A DNA stretch of 64,000 nt from Bactrocera neohumeralis (GCF_024586455.1 NC_065920.1:55373960-55437959), one strand, 5' to 3'; shown: positions 1 to 11,694, counted from the stretch's first letter. Program-made: numbers and translations. Notes: generated from the letters alone by a model not told the origin.

Positions 1-498
1 CTTTATCGCTGAACAAAATTTTTCTGAAAATTGGGATCGGTAGCCATCTCTTTTTATGCCATCTCTTTTTCGTATGCCCATTCACCTAGCGTGCTCGATG
101 ACATGGCGGTTAGACCCATTCGATGTTCGTAAGGCATCAATTCTTGCACAAATTGAGATTTTATAGGTTTTAGAAGTCCAATTTAGCAAGCCAAGACATT
201 TTAATCAAATCTTCTATAAAAGCATAAAAATTTACCAGGAAATCTCATGGTTCACAGCTCTTATTGTTTCTCGCGATGACATGGCTTGTTTCGGAGACCA
301 TTCGGGTATTTTTCAATACTCTGCTCCACAGCTGGAATAGTTGTCTTCTGTGCACACTGTCTAAAGGCTTATCAGGCTAACGAAAAATACACTGTTTGAT
401 ACTGGTGGAATTTTATAGGTGTATATAACGCCTTATGAAATGTGAACCAATTTAGGGTATATTTAAAAAGTAACCGCGTGAAATAAAGAAACTCCCTG
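1..498 (-). pseudogene. Decayed DD41D (rosa-like) mariner transposase, 5' part, left copy
   Basis: On the minus strand, broken frames resemble the N-terminal half of a Tc1/mariner transposase of the kind seen better at 61190-61817 and 15650-16303; the phrase corresponding to 'FSDEAHFWLNGY' begins at the window edge. The right end, ending in 'ctccctg' followed by TA at 499-500, looks like the element's outer end and TA target site. Stops and frameshifts are everywhere and short segments appear duplicated or swapped relative to the right copy. Not functional. Confidence 0.6.
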
Positions 499-684
499 TA
501 TCAACTGGATTAAAAATAGTATATAGTTATTTGTATTGTTTATATTATCCCTCGCCATTTGGTGTGTGATTAATGGCGATTAGCATGGGGCGTAATCGGC
601 GCTTTTTTACACGTCACTCTTTTACAGCATGCAAACGTTTGTTCGTTAAATTTTCTGCCATCATAAAACTCCTATTGTTTTATA

Positions 685-1523
685 CAAGGTGCGTTCAAAG
701 TAAACAGGACTTAAAAAAAAACAGAACAAATGGTTTTTCGGCAAAATCAATTTATTTTATTCAAAATAGTCTCCTTCTGCTTCAAGACAGCTTTTTTCAC
801 GGTCCAAAATCATGTCGAACGAATGCGCGTTGGCCGGTATGGCCGCCAGTATGCTGGTGCAAAGGAAAAGTAGAAGCCGCACGGTGCCATATCAGGTGAA
901 TACTGAGAGTAGTTAATGGTTAAAATGTGATTTTTGGTCAAAGAATCATTCTTCGAAAGTTGGATTCTGAGCAATTTTTGGTCGTCAGTTAATTTGTGCG
1001 GAACAAACCACGTGCACACACCTTTCGTAAGCCCAAATATTTGTTCAAATTGCAATAAATCGATGTTTGGGAGATGTTCAATTCCATTTCCATGAATTTC
1101 ATGATAATTTCGGTTGTTTTTTTATGAATTCAAGCACAGTTTCAATGAAAATTCTGGTGATCACGGATTTTGATTGGCGCACATGGCGATCGTCATTTAT
1201 GTCCACACGACCACTTTGAAAACGTCGAAACCACTCGTACATTCTGCTACGGGCTAGGCAATCATCGCCATAAACTTGTTTCATCAATTGAAACGCTTCA
1301 GTAAAAGTTTTACCAATTTTTGATTTTTTTGTTTGAAGCTCATTTTCGCACCATTAACACAAACATACTGACACTTAAAATGCAATAACTTCACTTCCAA
1401 TCAATGAAATCTCATGAAATTCTCACTGGACAATCGATAAAGATATGGCAATTCTAACGCATCCGTCGATGGCGCCACCGGGGCTTCAAGTTAAGAATCC
1501 TGGTTACTTTGGTATGCACCTTG
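685..1523 (-). mobile_element. Internally deleted mariner, copy 1 (left duplication)
   Basis: An 839-bp unit with imperfect TIRs reading 'caaggtgc.t.c.aagtaa.cagga', flanked by TA (683-684 and 1524-1525). The minus strand carries a transposase remnant starting at ATG 1343-1341, with N-terminal mariner helix-turn-helix motifs ('QVYGDDCLARSR', 'RFQSGR') and the C-terminal motif 'SPDMAPC'. The central region with the first two catalytic aspartates is missing. The same deletion is found at 11799-12663, 50875-51701 and 62006-62861. Confidence 0.85.
810..1343 (-). pseudogene. Mariner transposase remnant, copy 1
   Basis: Minus-strand remnant of a DD34D mariner transposase. In order it holds the N-terminal DNA-binding region (roughly residues 1-120), then a jump from 'KLLRIQ' almost directly to the third catalytic aspartate region 'SPDMAPC'. 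The GDE and HDNA motifs holding the first two catalytic aspartates are absent. At least two frame changes break it. The C-terminus is also altered: the residues after 'APC' diverge from the family. It cannot be a catalytic transposase; it may still resemble a DNA-binding fragment, but the frame is not continuous. Confidence 0.75.
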
Positions 1524-1559
1524 TATATTTTAGTTTCCTTGAAGTCTACTGATACTTAT

Positions 1560-2570
1560 CCGAGTTGAAGGTGGTGTTGAACAATGTAAACCAACACCGC
1601 CATTATCGCAGACTGAGGTATGTTTTGCTGCACCGCTTGAACGGAAAAACAGTACTGGCGTGTTCCCTTCCATTTTTTCGTGCATTACCACCGAGTTTAA
1701 TCCGGTTGAGTGTCTTTCTGTCCGTCTGTACAGGTGTAACTTGGTATTCAAAAAAATCAGACGTTCGTAGATGGTCCCACCCGTCATGTCTTCAAAATGC
1801 CATTAATTGAAAAACTTATAAGATGCCACAACTAAGCTTACAACTGTAACTGTCCTTTGTTTCAAGATATTAAAATATCAAAGAAACACCCGTGCCGCTA
1901 AAATTCCTAAAAATGGTCTTAACCCCGTCCTATGAAAGGTTTGATACATATATTTCTTAACCCAATGAAACTACAATTACCAAATGTGCTGAGCACACCT
2001 TATCGACAATGTGAAAATATATTAAATCGGATAATAACCCCACCCTCTCCCCATATAACTAGTTTTGCTTTTTAATGGACGAGATGGTAAGAAAAGTCCT
2101 GATAGGATGCGATGTGAACGATAGACGATGCGCGTGACACCGCCTTTATTTAGGTGAAAATCCATATCCGGCTACACCCAAATTCGGTATGTTATATTAT
2201 CCTGGTATTCTTACGTTACAGTGTGAAAATTAACGAAATAAGTAATAAGCCACGACTTCTTCCCGTACAATACACTATTAAATTATTAATTATAGAGATC
2301 CCCATACGAATGGCTGAGTTTTTCTCAAAAATATTGGTGAGTCTGGAGATATGTGTCAAAAATGATTTGAATTGGATCAAAACTTCCTTTAGCCCTGATA
2401 TAAATAATATAAAAATGTATATATATTTATATCACATATATCGGCCAAACTAGATTAATATAAGTTTTGCCAGCACCTGTGTTAAAGTACTATATTTCGT
2501 CGGCTTTGATTGCAAGAGTATAAAGTATTCGGCTATACCCAGCACTACATCAGCTCTTCCTTATTGGTTT
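1560..2570 (-). repeat. Diverged copy of the AACAAGTAAGG...GCGAGAGTATAAA dispersed repeat (left)
   Basis: Related to the units in the palindrome at 12786-15040. It has the 'tgtccgtctgt' block followed by a 'gtgtaacttgg' block near 1716-1745, then 'aaatcggataataacccc', and ends with 'agagtataaagtattcggctatacc...cttcct', the counterpart of 'agagtataaaatgttcggtgacacc...cttcct'. Orientation matches the right arm of that palindrome. Short ORFs here look fortuitous. The right duplication (62880-63935) holds the same unit. Confidence 0.7.
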
Positions 2571-2689
2571 AATCAGCTTTTGTAGATCAACTTTTTTAAA
2601 CAAATATTATTATCTTTCTGTGGAGAGTTTTATAAGGCCAGTCATCATAAAAATATGTTTTTCATATTAGGTTTTTAGATGCTCACCAA

Positions 2690-3330
2690 TTTAAAAGCAG
2701 AGGCCATTGGTGCAGGATCACTGCAGAAAAGCCGAGGTGTTTGACAATACACCTTCAAAACACTTTTACTCTAACGAGTTGAGTGATGGATGCACCAATG
2801 AGACAGTCAGGAATTTTTAGGATGTTGCTTGTCAAATGGAAGAATAAGTTGCTCATTCCGATTGCTGAAATAAATGTTGTGGAAGTGCAGGAGAAGAATG
2901 ACAGAATTAATTCGTTTGCACTTAAAGTGCTACACGAAAACGTAATCGGCATGATTGTCAAGTTTTTTAATAGAATACTCAGACTATGTCTTTTCCATTG
3001 CAAAAGAAATGTGCAGAGGTTATTTTAATTCTTAAACATGGAAAACCCGAACTACCAACGCCCTATTATTTTCTGCTTAGGTTTTACTCGCATAATTGGA
3101 AGTTCTAAGTTGGATTCCGCGATGCTGAGTCGGATTTGAGACTTGTTCGTGCTGGCGTGCACCAAGGCAATGTATTCGTCCTTGTGCTCTACATTCTTTA
3201 TATAGCAGAACTTCTAGTGACCAACTCTGACTTCATAATGACGGTAACCAATGCTGATGATACTGCACTGCTAGCATAAAGTGACAACTCTATTAGTACT
3301 TCCAGAAAAGTGCAGATGCACTTTAACTCT
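2690..3330 (+). pseudogene. Jockey-like non-LTR retrotransposon relic A (RT region)
   Basis: Broken plus-strand frames show jockey-clade RT signatures in the right order: a 'CAEVILILKHGKPE' segment near 3010-3060 (compare 'CAEIIMISKPGKPE' of the intact element downstream), 'AGVHQGNVF' near 3150-3180 (normally AG.PQGSVL) and 'NADDTALLA' near 3250-3280 (normally YADDTA.LA). Spacing between motifs is shorter than in an intact RT, so internal deletions are present along with stops. No poly(A) end is visible. Old and inactive; assignment to jockey rather than another APE-type clade rests on these motifs alone. Confidence 0.6.
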
Positions 3331-3639
3331 TCTTTTGGAAAATATACATATTTGCGATCAAGTGCTGGAGAATAGGTTAAAAGATTAAAAAGACACCACT
3401 CACTGACTTATTTTATTATTACATAAGAGTCCAAAGGCACTGTAACGTGGCTTTTACCACCTTACAATAATTTACTTCAATACTGTACATCATTTACCCT
3501 TAACCATACCTCAACACAGAGCTTTCCACCATACTAGAATTATTCTACACGTACTAAACTTCACCTCACCGCATTGAAAGCTACGCACACAACTTACCTC
3601 ACTACGCTGACGAAAGCTGCGCTATGCTGCTATATAAGC

Positions 3640-5106
3640 AAGCACTTCACACCGAATGCGATCTTGTTGCCTTAAACAACCTGGCCTGACTGGAAAGCCG
3701 CCACAGTCGTCTTTGTTCCCAAACAGGGAAAACCTCTCTAAGCGATCCGGCAAACCATCGCCCCATCAGCCTACTCTGCACCCTCAGCAAAGTAGCCGAA
3801 AGCATAATTCTTTCCCGACTGGAGAAATTTGTTTCGGAAAAGAAAATTCTTCCCGACTTCCAACATGGATTTCGAAAGCAACACGGCACCGCACACCAAC
3901 TTCTGCGGGTCTCCGAATTTGTCGCTAACAACCTCAACAAAGGAAGACACATCCCTATGCTCCTGCTTGACTGTAAACAAGCATTCGATCGGGTCTGGCA
4001 TGATGGGCTTATTTACAAGCTTATAAAACTAAATTTCCCACAATACCTCATTGGCTTAGTTAAATCCTTCCTGTCTGACCGAAAATCACTGCTAGTGAAT
4101 GGTGAGCTCTCCGAAGTCACCCCGATCACGGCGGGAGTTCACTCAGGGGTCCAAACTCTCCCCAGTGCTGTTCAACATTTATTGTTACGACATCCCAACC
4201 GAGGAGAAAAATCCTTACAGCACAATATGCAGATGATGTCGCCTTCTTGTACGCCTCCCGTACAATTAACTTCAGCATCCGCCCTCAATAAATATTTATG
4301 TGGTTGTGGAGACTTCGACATCAACGACAAACCAAATCAGAACCAATATTCTTTTCACGGAGGAAACATTCCACAAAAATCGCGGTAAATAGGTTCCCCA
4401 TCAAATGGAGCCTTCCGCGAAATACCTCGGTATTAATCTCCGACAGCGGTTAACCTGGACGAAACAAATCACAGCAGTTCGAGGTAAGCCAATATTTTCT
4501 TCGGCTGTTAAAACCTTTTTCTGTAAAAAGGTTTCACAAAGCACAAAAGCAGCTTTTTAATGCCATCATTAGAAGCATCTTTGCTACTACGCCATCCCCA
4601 TTTGGGGACTCTGCCTCACCCAGACAACTGTCCAGGCTTCAATCCACACATACATGCGTCTACTCAGATCAGCCCTAGTTTCCGTGGTATGTTAAAACAA
4701 ACAGATCCCTAGTGGAACAATCTCCTTCCATTCAATCGGCTTTTCCACGCTGCAATCTCCAGCGTCAGTTGTATCCCCACGCAAACCCCAGCATCAACTG
4801 CCTTGCCACTTCCAGGTGCAAAGAAAATCCGACCGTTTCAGAAAGGCCATGTATCCTTTTATCAAATCCTTCCGCTCCCCACCAACCAAAACCTCGAGCT
4901 TCGCTTATTAGCGTCAGATTATTTTGAGGGCCACCACCGCTCATGCAATCTTCCTCCTTCTCGCAATTTATCTTCTAGGTTCATAACCATATGGCTGGCA
5001 ACCAGTGTGGGGGTTTAGTCGGTGGCGCATCAAGCGAATCCGACACTACCCGCCAGGGTGTCTTTAGGAGATTTCCCCCCCACATCTCTTAAAAAAAAAA
5101 AAAAAA
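3640..5106 (+). pseudogene. Jockey-like non-LTR retrotransposon relic B with 3' tail
   Basis: A 5'-truncated copy. In several frames it shows RT landmarks: 'PDWKAATVVFVP' near 3685, the RT motif 'LLLDCKQAFDRVW' near 3958-3997, 'GLIYKLIKLNFPQ' after it, then broken 'G..SGV' and 'ICR..' stretches where PQGSVL and YADD should be, and 'AKYLGINL'-like residues near 4420. The longest open piece (3957-4388, 143 aa) loses frame after the fingers region. The unit ends near 5088-5106 in a long A-run after a G+C-richer 3' UTR, as expected for jockey elements. Frameshifts and lost motifs make it non-functional. It is less decayed than relic A and may be a different subfamily. Confidence 0.8.
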
Positions 5107-5179
5107 GAAGCGATCATTTCTTCCAGCTCGCCAGCGAAGGACGGTGCACAGCAGCCAAAAATAGAGTGGTAGTGAAGTA

Positions 5180-5218
5180 CAGAGAGGCCCGCTAATCCGG
5201 ATTTTTTAAGGGTTTTTG
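5180..5218 (+). mobile_element. Terminal inverted repeat of a Tigger/pogo-like element running into the assembly gap
   Basis: After TA at 5178-5179 the sequence 'cagagaggcccgctaatccg' matches the TIR of the MITE at 60062-60415 (one base shorter). It runs straight into the N gap, so only one end is visible. No matching right end was found between 5319 and 9000. Confidence 0.6.
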
Positions 5219-5318
5219 NNNNNNNNNNNNNNNNNNNNNNNNNNNNNNNNNNNNNNNNNNNNNNNNNNNNNNNNNNNNNNNNNNNNNNNNNNNNNNNNNN
5301 NNNNNNNNNNNNNNNNNN
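5219..5318. other. Assembly gap, exactly 100 N
   Basis: A run of 100 N, the usual placeholder for a scaffold gap of unknown size. Sequence on the two sides need not be adjacent in the genome. Confidence 0.98.
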
Positions 5319-6023
5319 GGTCCTAGTACAAATTTTTGCAGAAAATTATGCATTCGTCGTACAAGACGCTGCTCAAGCGTCTCACTGGAACAACAATCAG
5401 GCTACACTATTTCCAACAGTCATTTATTATCAAGAAAATGGAGATTTGAAACACTTCTGTTTAGTTGGGATTTCAGAGTGTTTGAAACATGATTCTGTTT
5501 CTGTATACATGTTCCATAAGAAAGTGATTGAAAATTAAAAAAAAAAATTCGCAGTCATTGAAAAAATCTTTTACTTCTCTGACGGAGCACCACAACAATT
5601 CAAAAATAAAAAGGCTTTCGCGAATTTACGTCATCATTACAGAGGCTTTCGAATTCAAGCGGAATGGCACTTCTTTTCGACTGCCCATGGAAAAGGGCCC
5701 TGCGATGGAGTAGCTGGGAGTGTAAAGCGCCTTGCAACAAGAGCAAGTCTTCAAAGAGGAAATCAGCAGCCAATTTTGACAGCACGAGACTTGTATGAGT
5801 GGGCACGAACTTCAATAAAAAAAATTTATTTTTTTTACAAGTAGAGATATGTATTTATGAAAACAAAAAGCAATTTCTTGAAGATCGATTTTCAAAAGCT
5901 TTGACTATAAAAGCCACACAACGTTTCCATGCCGTCATTCCTTCAGCTGATCAAGAAAATTTTTTCAATGTAAAAACTTTTTCAAGGTCATTGCATGTTC
6001 AAGAATTGAAACTTTTCAAATAA
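5319..6023 (+). pseudogene. Relic of an uncharacterised arthropod/cnidarian repeat-associated ORF family
   Basis: Three broken plus-strand frames join into one recognisable product fragment. From 5319 the frame reads 'VVQDAAQASHWNN...' to a stop at 5537; a second stretch near 5575-5795 contains 'SDGAPQQFKNKKAF', 'AEWHFF' and 'HGKGPCDGVAGSVKRLATRA'; the last (5799-6023) ends in a stop. The 'SDGA..Q.KN...AEWHFF...HGKGPCDG..G.VKR' signature is, as I recall, a family of unknown function found in many copies in arthropod and Hydra genomes and probably tied to mobile elements. The start is lost in the N gap. At least two frameshifts make it a pseudogene. Confidence 0.6.
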
Positions 6024-6811
6024 TGTGTATGAAAAGTTAATATTCCATTCCAAAACATTGTTTATCACCTAGAATATTTTGTTATTTTGAAAATTTAATA
6101 AATAAATTTTTCGTTACCCACACACATGCGTTTTGCCTTTCTGACAAGTATAGCTTTAGGAATTAATAGCCTGCGCTATATAGCGTCAACTTTGAATTTT
6201 TTTGCTGTTCATGGGATCAGAGTCCCATATTTTTGAACACTGATTCTTATGTAAAATTGAACGAGGAATCGAATGAAAAAGTCAATTTTGAAAAAAATTG
6301 GGGGAAAAGCACAAAAAACGAGATTTTTGGAAAAAACATGTTTTTTTGGATTTTGAAATTTTTTTGGATTATGAAAATATTTTTATCAGAAAGCTGAGAT
6401 TTTTTTACATAAAACTGAATAACTTCAAAATTTTTTTCACTAAATTTTCAGGTCGTTAAAAAATAAAAGAAATATTCATTTTTTGTTTGATCTCAATTTG
6501 AATTGCGCGCTAAAAAACAATGGAGCAACTTTGACCACTAAAAAGTTTACAGATATTCTTATTTTGGTCTATATTATGATATTCTAAAGTTTCGTCAAAA
6601 TCGAAGAACCACGGGTACAAAACCATGTCGCCAATTGATGGAATGGCCCATATGCAATAATTCTATTGGTACAAATATGGAAATGATAACGAAATAATGC
6701 GAATATGCATATTTCATGAAGGTCATCAATTTTCTTTGAAAAAATGAAGTTTATTTGGCACATCTTCATTTTGTAAAACTCGAAATAAATATAATTTATT
6801 TGAAATAATGA
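6024..6811. other. AT-rich noncoding stretch
   Basis: No gene seen. It contains an AATAAA-like 'aatttaataaataaattt' at about 6095-6112, a palindrome 'cgctatatagcg' near 6174-6185, and long homopolymeric A and T runs. It may be the 3' part of whatever element carried the preceding relic. Confidence 0.5.
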
Positions 6812-8876
6812 CACTGTCCAACAAATGAAGACTTTTTGAATGGAACAGAATCGCGACCCCATAATTCTGAAAGGGTATGTTGAGTAGGTCATTTTTGTAG
6901 AACAAACTTAGGGTCCAGCACGCCTGAGTTTTTTTACAGTGGGTAAAAATTTCATTTTTTTGGTTGAAGGGAGCATTATACCACATGAAAAGTGTTGTAA
7001 GTTAATGTCTGAGAGAATTCTTATGGTCAGAGTTGTATTGTGGAATTGTATGAGGATTATTTTTGTGGAACATCTTAACCCTCTAACTGGTTTCTTTATG
7101 GGTCAATTTGACCCTTTTTTCGAGAAAATCAAAAAATATCCTTTAAAAAAGAACATTTAAGGATTGAAATATTCTACGAAAATGTTTGGCTGAAAATTTC
7201 AGTGGGGGTCACCAAAGACACCATTGTCGTAAATAAAGCTCTTTATGATTGATAAAAAAATGACACGCCAACATATACAAAGTAGGTGAAAACGTCGTCA
7301 AGTTCGGCCGGGCCAAACACTGAGTTCTCGCGTCTAGTCAGCTGTGACTTACAAATCGGGTGTGATAAAATTAAGCATAATTGGCTTACTAAGCAGTACA
7401 TATCGGGTGTAATTTTTACTAAAATGAATATAAAAAAAGAACAGTTAAAACTTAAATAAGCATGGCGGATTCTGTTTGCAAATTAAGAGATTGGTTTTGT
7501 TTTACTTGTAGACATTTTACGCTCCTTTAAAGCAGAAGAAAGATATTCCCTACAATTGAAGAACCATATTTTCTTTTCTTTGGAATACGATTTTTATGTG
7601 AAGCTTGGATACCAAAAACTGTATGTACTACTTGCGAAAGTGGTCTTTTGACCTGGTACAAAGGCGGTACTAAGGAGCTGCCATTTAAAAGTTACATCGC
7701 CAAGAAAAAGACACGCCGATTTGGAAAGTTATTTTGAAACATCAGAAGAACTTGTATACTGTTGCAGTATTGAATAGGTTCTAAAATATCTAAAGCTTCC
7801 ACTGGACTCTTCCGCTTGGCGACTATTTATAGATAGTTCAAAACACAGCTTAAAAGCAGATTTACTGCACAATGGAAATCAGCATCCATCAATACCGGTT
7901 GCGTATTCCACAAAAAAGGAGGTAACATACGCAAATACTTCAAATCTCTTAAATAAAATTGAATACTATAAATATAAATGGGAAGTATGCGCAGACTTCA
8001 AAATGATTGCAATATTGACTGGAATGCAAACAGGATACACAAAATATATGTGCTTTCTTTGTAAATGGGATTTACGTGCTACCAGCAGCCATTACAATAT
8101 TGGCGTTAAGATGTCACTAAAGCTGCATTTTCTGAACTCTCATCTCAATTTTTTTAAAGAAAACCTTGGAGCGGTTTCAGATGAACACGGTGAAAGGTTT
8201 CATCAGGATATAAAGGTATTGGAAGAAAGATTCAAAGGGAAATCCCAAAGTGTAATGCTTGCTGAATACGTATGGGGCTTGTACAGAAACCTTGACACAT
8301 CGGAACATTCACGTCAAGCTAAATACAGGAAAGCATATTAAGTTTAATCTTTAATCCATTGTCCTACTACTGCTGAATCAAAAAAATAAATATGTACATA
8401 CTATAATAAACCACTATTAAAACAAAATTATAATTTTTTTATCAATCGTAAAGAGCTTTATTTACAACAATGGTGTCTTTGGTAACCCCCACTGAAATTT
8501 TCAGCCAAACATTTTCGTAGAATATTTTAATCCTTAAATGTCCTTTTTTAAAGGATATTTTTTGATTTTCGCGAAAAAAGGGTCAAATTGACCTATAAAT
8601 AAACCAGTTAGAGGGTTAAGATGTTCCACAAAAATAATCCTCATACAATTCCACAATACAACTCTGACCATAAGAATTCTCTCAGACATTAACTTACAAC
8701 ATTTTTTTCATATAGTATAATGCTCCCTTCGACCAAAAAATGAAAATTTTGACCCACTGTAAAAAAAACTCAGGCGTGCTGGACCCTAAGTTTGTTCTAC
8801 AAAAATGATCTACTCAACATACCCTTTCAGAATTATAGGGTCGCTATTCTGTTCCAAAAATGCTGTTGGACAGTGT
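6812..8876 (+). mobile_element. Two-kb DNA element with ~440-bp terminal inverted repeats and an uncharacterised ORF relic
   Basis: Left arm 6812-7261 and right arm 8435-8876 are inverted copies. Both run inward from 'cactgtccaaca' through 'ggaacagaat.gcgacc', 'gggtccagcacgcctgag' and 'aaccctctaactgg' to 'gagctttat'. The roughly 1.17 kb between them holds the ORF relic at 7440-8341. The outer ends start CACTG, a terminus seen in CMC/Chapaev- or Transib-like elements, but no clear TSD is visible and similarity may continue weakly beyond, so superfamily is unassigned. The arms differ by scattered substitutions, so it is not recent. Confidence 0.75.
7440..8341 (+). pseudogene. Relic of a second uncharacterised repeat-associated ORF family, inside the long-TIR element
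   Basis: The readable part is open from 8003 to 8341 (112 aa) and includes 'GMQTGYTKYMCFLCKWD', 'MSLKLHFLNSHLNFF' and 'LGAVSDEHGERFHQDI'. Upstream (about 7790-8000) broken frames continue it: 'WRLFIDSSKHSLKA', 'HNGNQHPSIPVAYS' and 'LLNKIEYYKYKWEVCADFK'. From memory, these phrases belong to an abundant family of unknown function in insect, arachnid and Hydra genomes. Between 'LRATSSHYN' and 'MSLKLHF' the usual middle is missing, so this copy has an internal deletion as well as stops. Its position between long inverted repeats suggests that it is, or was, the element's own protein. No function is proposed. Confidence 0.6.
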
Positions 8877-9062
8877 AATTTATTTTAAATAATTTTTTAT
8901 CTAATTTTTCACGATTTTGTAAAAAAATTAAAATTTTTACAATTTTTTTTTTTTTTTAAATGGTTCATATGATACAAAACAATCACGCATACGTGACTTT
9001 GTATATATTTTCTTCAAAGCATTTCTCTTTATTCATTCTCGCGTGAGATCAGTAGTTTTACA

Positions 9063-9105
9063 TTTACACCCGACTCTTTTTTTACACGGTAGTAGACGTT
9101 ATTCT
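9063..9105 (+). repeat. Copy of the TACACCCRACTYTTTTTTTACACGG terminal motif
   Basis: 'tacacccgactctttttttacacggtag' matches 15429-15466 with few differences, and the inverted block near 17020-17042 more weakly. It looks like one end of a mobile element; no partner end was found here. Confidence 0.45.
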
Positions 9106-9499
9106 TAACTCATATCACGCTCCCAAAAGTATGCTTTTTTCCATATATATACTTTATGATCCCTAAAAATTCGTTTTAAAATCTCTTGGGTCGAAACTGG
9201 TTTTAACGATTACACGCGATTTTATATAAAAAAATCGTCTTTCTCTGATATTATGCTGACACTCTCCAAAATTTAATCGAAATTTTAGAAAAGTACGTCA
9301 GATTTATGAATTCTGTTCATTGAAGAGATATATCCTCAATTATGTACTCATACAATCTAACAAAATAAATGGTATTGAAGTAAAAAAAATTTAAGTATAA
9401 ATTATTAAATTCCTCTGTATTCTCACAAAAATCGATTTATAACAATTAAAAATATTCATAAAAAATTTCATTTCTAAGTTTTAGCAAGGGTAAGTAATT

Positions 9500-10150
9500 A
9501 AGCAAGACAGGAGGATGATATAATAACCATAATATTATTTGGCTGTGTGTCATTTTAAAATTAAAAAAATATTTTTATTGCTAAAAAAAATATGTAACAA
9601 ACAAAATTTCTTTGTAGAAAAAATCTCATTAAGAAAAAATTCAAAACATTTCATCATTAAAGTTTACAATTATACATTTTATTGCACCAATTTGCTCAAG
9701 TAAAATTTTCAAGAGTTATGGTTCATGAGATGAAAAAATGAATACCGAAATATCGAAATTTGCATTTCATTTATTCCAAAAATATTCCATCAAAAGAGTT
9801 CAGCTTTCAGTGATGCATATCTGTCATGCATGTCAGACCCCGCATTAACTCATTATAATAATCTCCATAATTTACATATGTAAAACTGATGGTGGTGCAC
9901 TTTACTGTGAGAGTTTAATATAATTAAACCTCCTTAACTTTACCAAGTATTTGCAATGCAAAAACCACATCCGTCTCCTGTACAACCACTTCAACCCATT
10001 GACTGCATATGATCTTCATATGCACACGTATTTTATGTAATTATTGCTGTATTTTCAGTGCTTAATTTAACGATCTCAAACGGATTATTATCAATTAAGC
10101 TTTCAGTGTGTCTGACTACCGTCACTAGCTTTATATACATATGTACACAT
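9500..10150 (+). repeat. AT-rich dispersed repeat, copy 1
   Basis: Resembles 31090-31610 and 34770-35490. Shared landmarks in order: 'taatattatttgg.tg', a 'tttattgc.aaaaa' block, 'taatataattaa.cctcctt' with 'gcaatgcaaaa', and 'ggattattatcaattaagctttcag'. No coding capacity or clear ends are visible. Confidence 0.5.
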
Positions 10151-11694
10151 ACATGCATTCATATACATCCAATGTTGTTTTTTGAATTTTAAATATGCGA
10201 AATCGCTGAATCTTTGATTCTAACTTTTAAATAGATGTGAAAGTTATGCTAATAATAACTATAATAATGTGTAAATACGAGCTTTTATGGACATTAGAGA
10301 CGCTGAATTTTTCAGAATTTGTTTAACAGTTCCGTCTACCTCACCTCCAATGAGAACCGGAGACACCGCAAAAGTATTATCTAGTGATTAACAATCGCCG
10401 ACGAAAATTCGAAAGTTAATTTTTGGCCACTCAGCCATCCCATTGCTTCGTAAGAAAATTGGTTTTACTGAATTGTATCTGCTTTTAGAAGTCTTAACCG
10501 TTTAATCATAAGTTTTTCGAAAGCAAGTGTGGGAAGAGTGTGATAGCGAAAAGTTAGTGGAATGCTTATATACATATACATATGTATGTATGTCCTTATC
10601 AATTCTTGTACAAACCTATAGGTATAAACTTTTCTAATTTCTTTATCTTAAATATAAATATTGATATTCGTTCGCCTATAGTTACTTCCAATATTTTTAT
10701 ATTCTTGCAACTTGTTGCTAAATGTTCTATGTGTACTATCATCTAAAATTAATTGAGATAGATAATAATATTCAACAAAGTGCAATGCAGCTTTTGACTT
10801 AATTGCTAAATGTAACATTAATGTAATTAACACCACCGCAACTGAAAGCTTTTATACCATCAATACCGCTTTCACCAACCTTGGGCGCCGCCAAAGACAT
10901 CACTATACTTCAGCGTCTGCATCCGACAGATTCGTTGCAAATTAGATCCCACAAAGTAAGGCTGCGGGAAAGGGTAGTCCCGCCCACATTTAGGTTAAAG
11001 CCCATATAGTTCCCACGATTACACTAACATATATCCAATATTATACTTTTACTCAATTTTTGCCACATATTTGATTTCTCTGTCCGTGAAAAGTTTTAGT
11101 ATGATTTTGATTTTTGGGCATAAGATGAAATAGTTTGAGTACACTATTGATGCAAAGTTATTTTTTGATAGCTTTAATAATGTTGTGTTTTTATGTATAC
11201 AGTAAAATAAAGAATAATAAGAAGTTTTAAAGTTTGTGATATACGGAAAGTGATATAGTAGGCCATTCGTTTTCACAGTGTATGAAAAGAATGGGAAATC
11301 TATCTCAAAAAACGAAGTTTGGTTGGTCAAGAAGTTTCTGAGATAAAGGATTTCACCTTAAGATAGGCAGCGTCACGCTCATTGTCCCGCCTTTATGAGG
11401 GCACATGTAAAGTCCTTCTCTGCTATGCTGATTGTGAAATTTAAGGATTGATGCGCTTTTATCATGTAAAGAAGTGCTAAAGGAACTTCTTCTTAGTAAG
11501 TTTGTTTGAGTTAGCTTCCCCGGTCTGGTAGATGTATACGTTCAACCATCTAAGCTAGCAGGTGTTGATCGTTGCTGTGATCTCCTGTATCAAATTACAG
11601 TTATGTGTCTTAATTAAATGCTTAGTAACGACACTTTAAGGTGTTTTCAATTAACGACCTTTGAGTGCGTCTGATTACATCCATTTGTAAAAGC

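Larger units (their letters stand above)
1..2636 (+). repeat. Left copy of a direct duplication bracketing the window
   Basis: The first 2.64 kb match 61428-64000 almost end to end in the same orientation. The match runs through a DD41D mariner relic, its right flank, an internally deleted mariner and a long diverged repeat, including the spacer DNA between them. Shared spacers mean a duplicated block, not independent insertions. Both copies are cut by the window edge, so the true length is unknown. Differences are mainly small indels and short misplaced segments (for example a 'ccatctcttttt' copied twice near 45-75). Confidence 0.85.
8877..11690. other. Noncoding, AT-rich; contains repeat pieces but no gene
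   Basis: Apart from the TIR-like block at 9063-9105 and the AT-rich repeat at 9500-10150, I see only microsatellite-like TATG runs (near 10565-10590), short fortuitous ORFs and a moderately G+C-richer patch near 10860-11000 ('gggcgccgccaaagacatc'), which resembles the tail of the AT-rich repeat copy at 31090-31610. Confidence 0.5.

Noticed and set aside
2783..3028. 81-residue frame as a host gene
   Set aside because: Neighbouring frames give jockey RT motifs in order, so it is part of a retrotransposon relic.
10560..10600. TATG microsatellite as a regulatory site
   Set aside because: Common simple repeat in this DNA; no further support.
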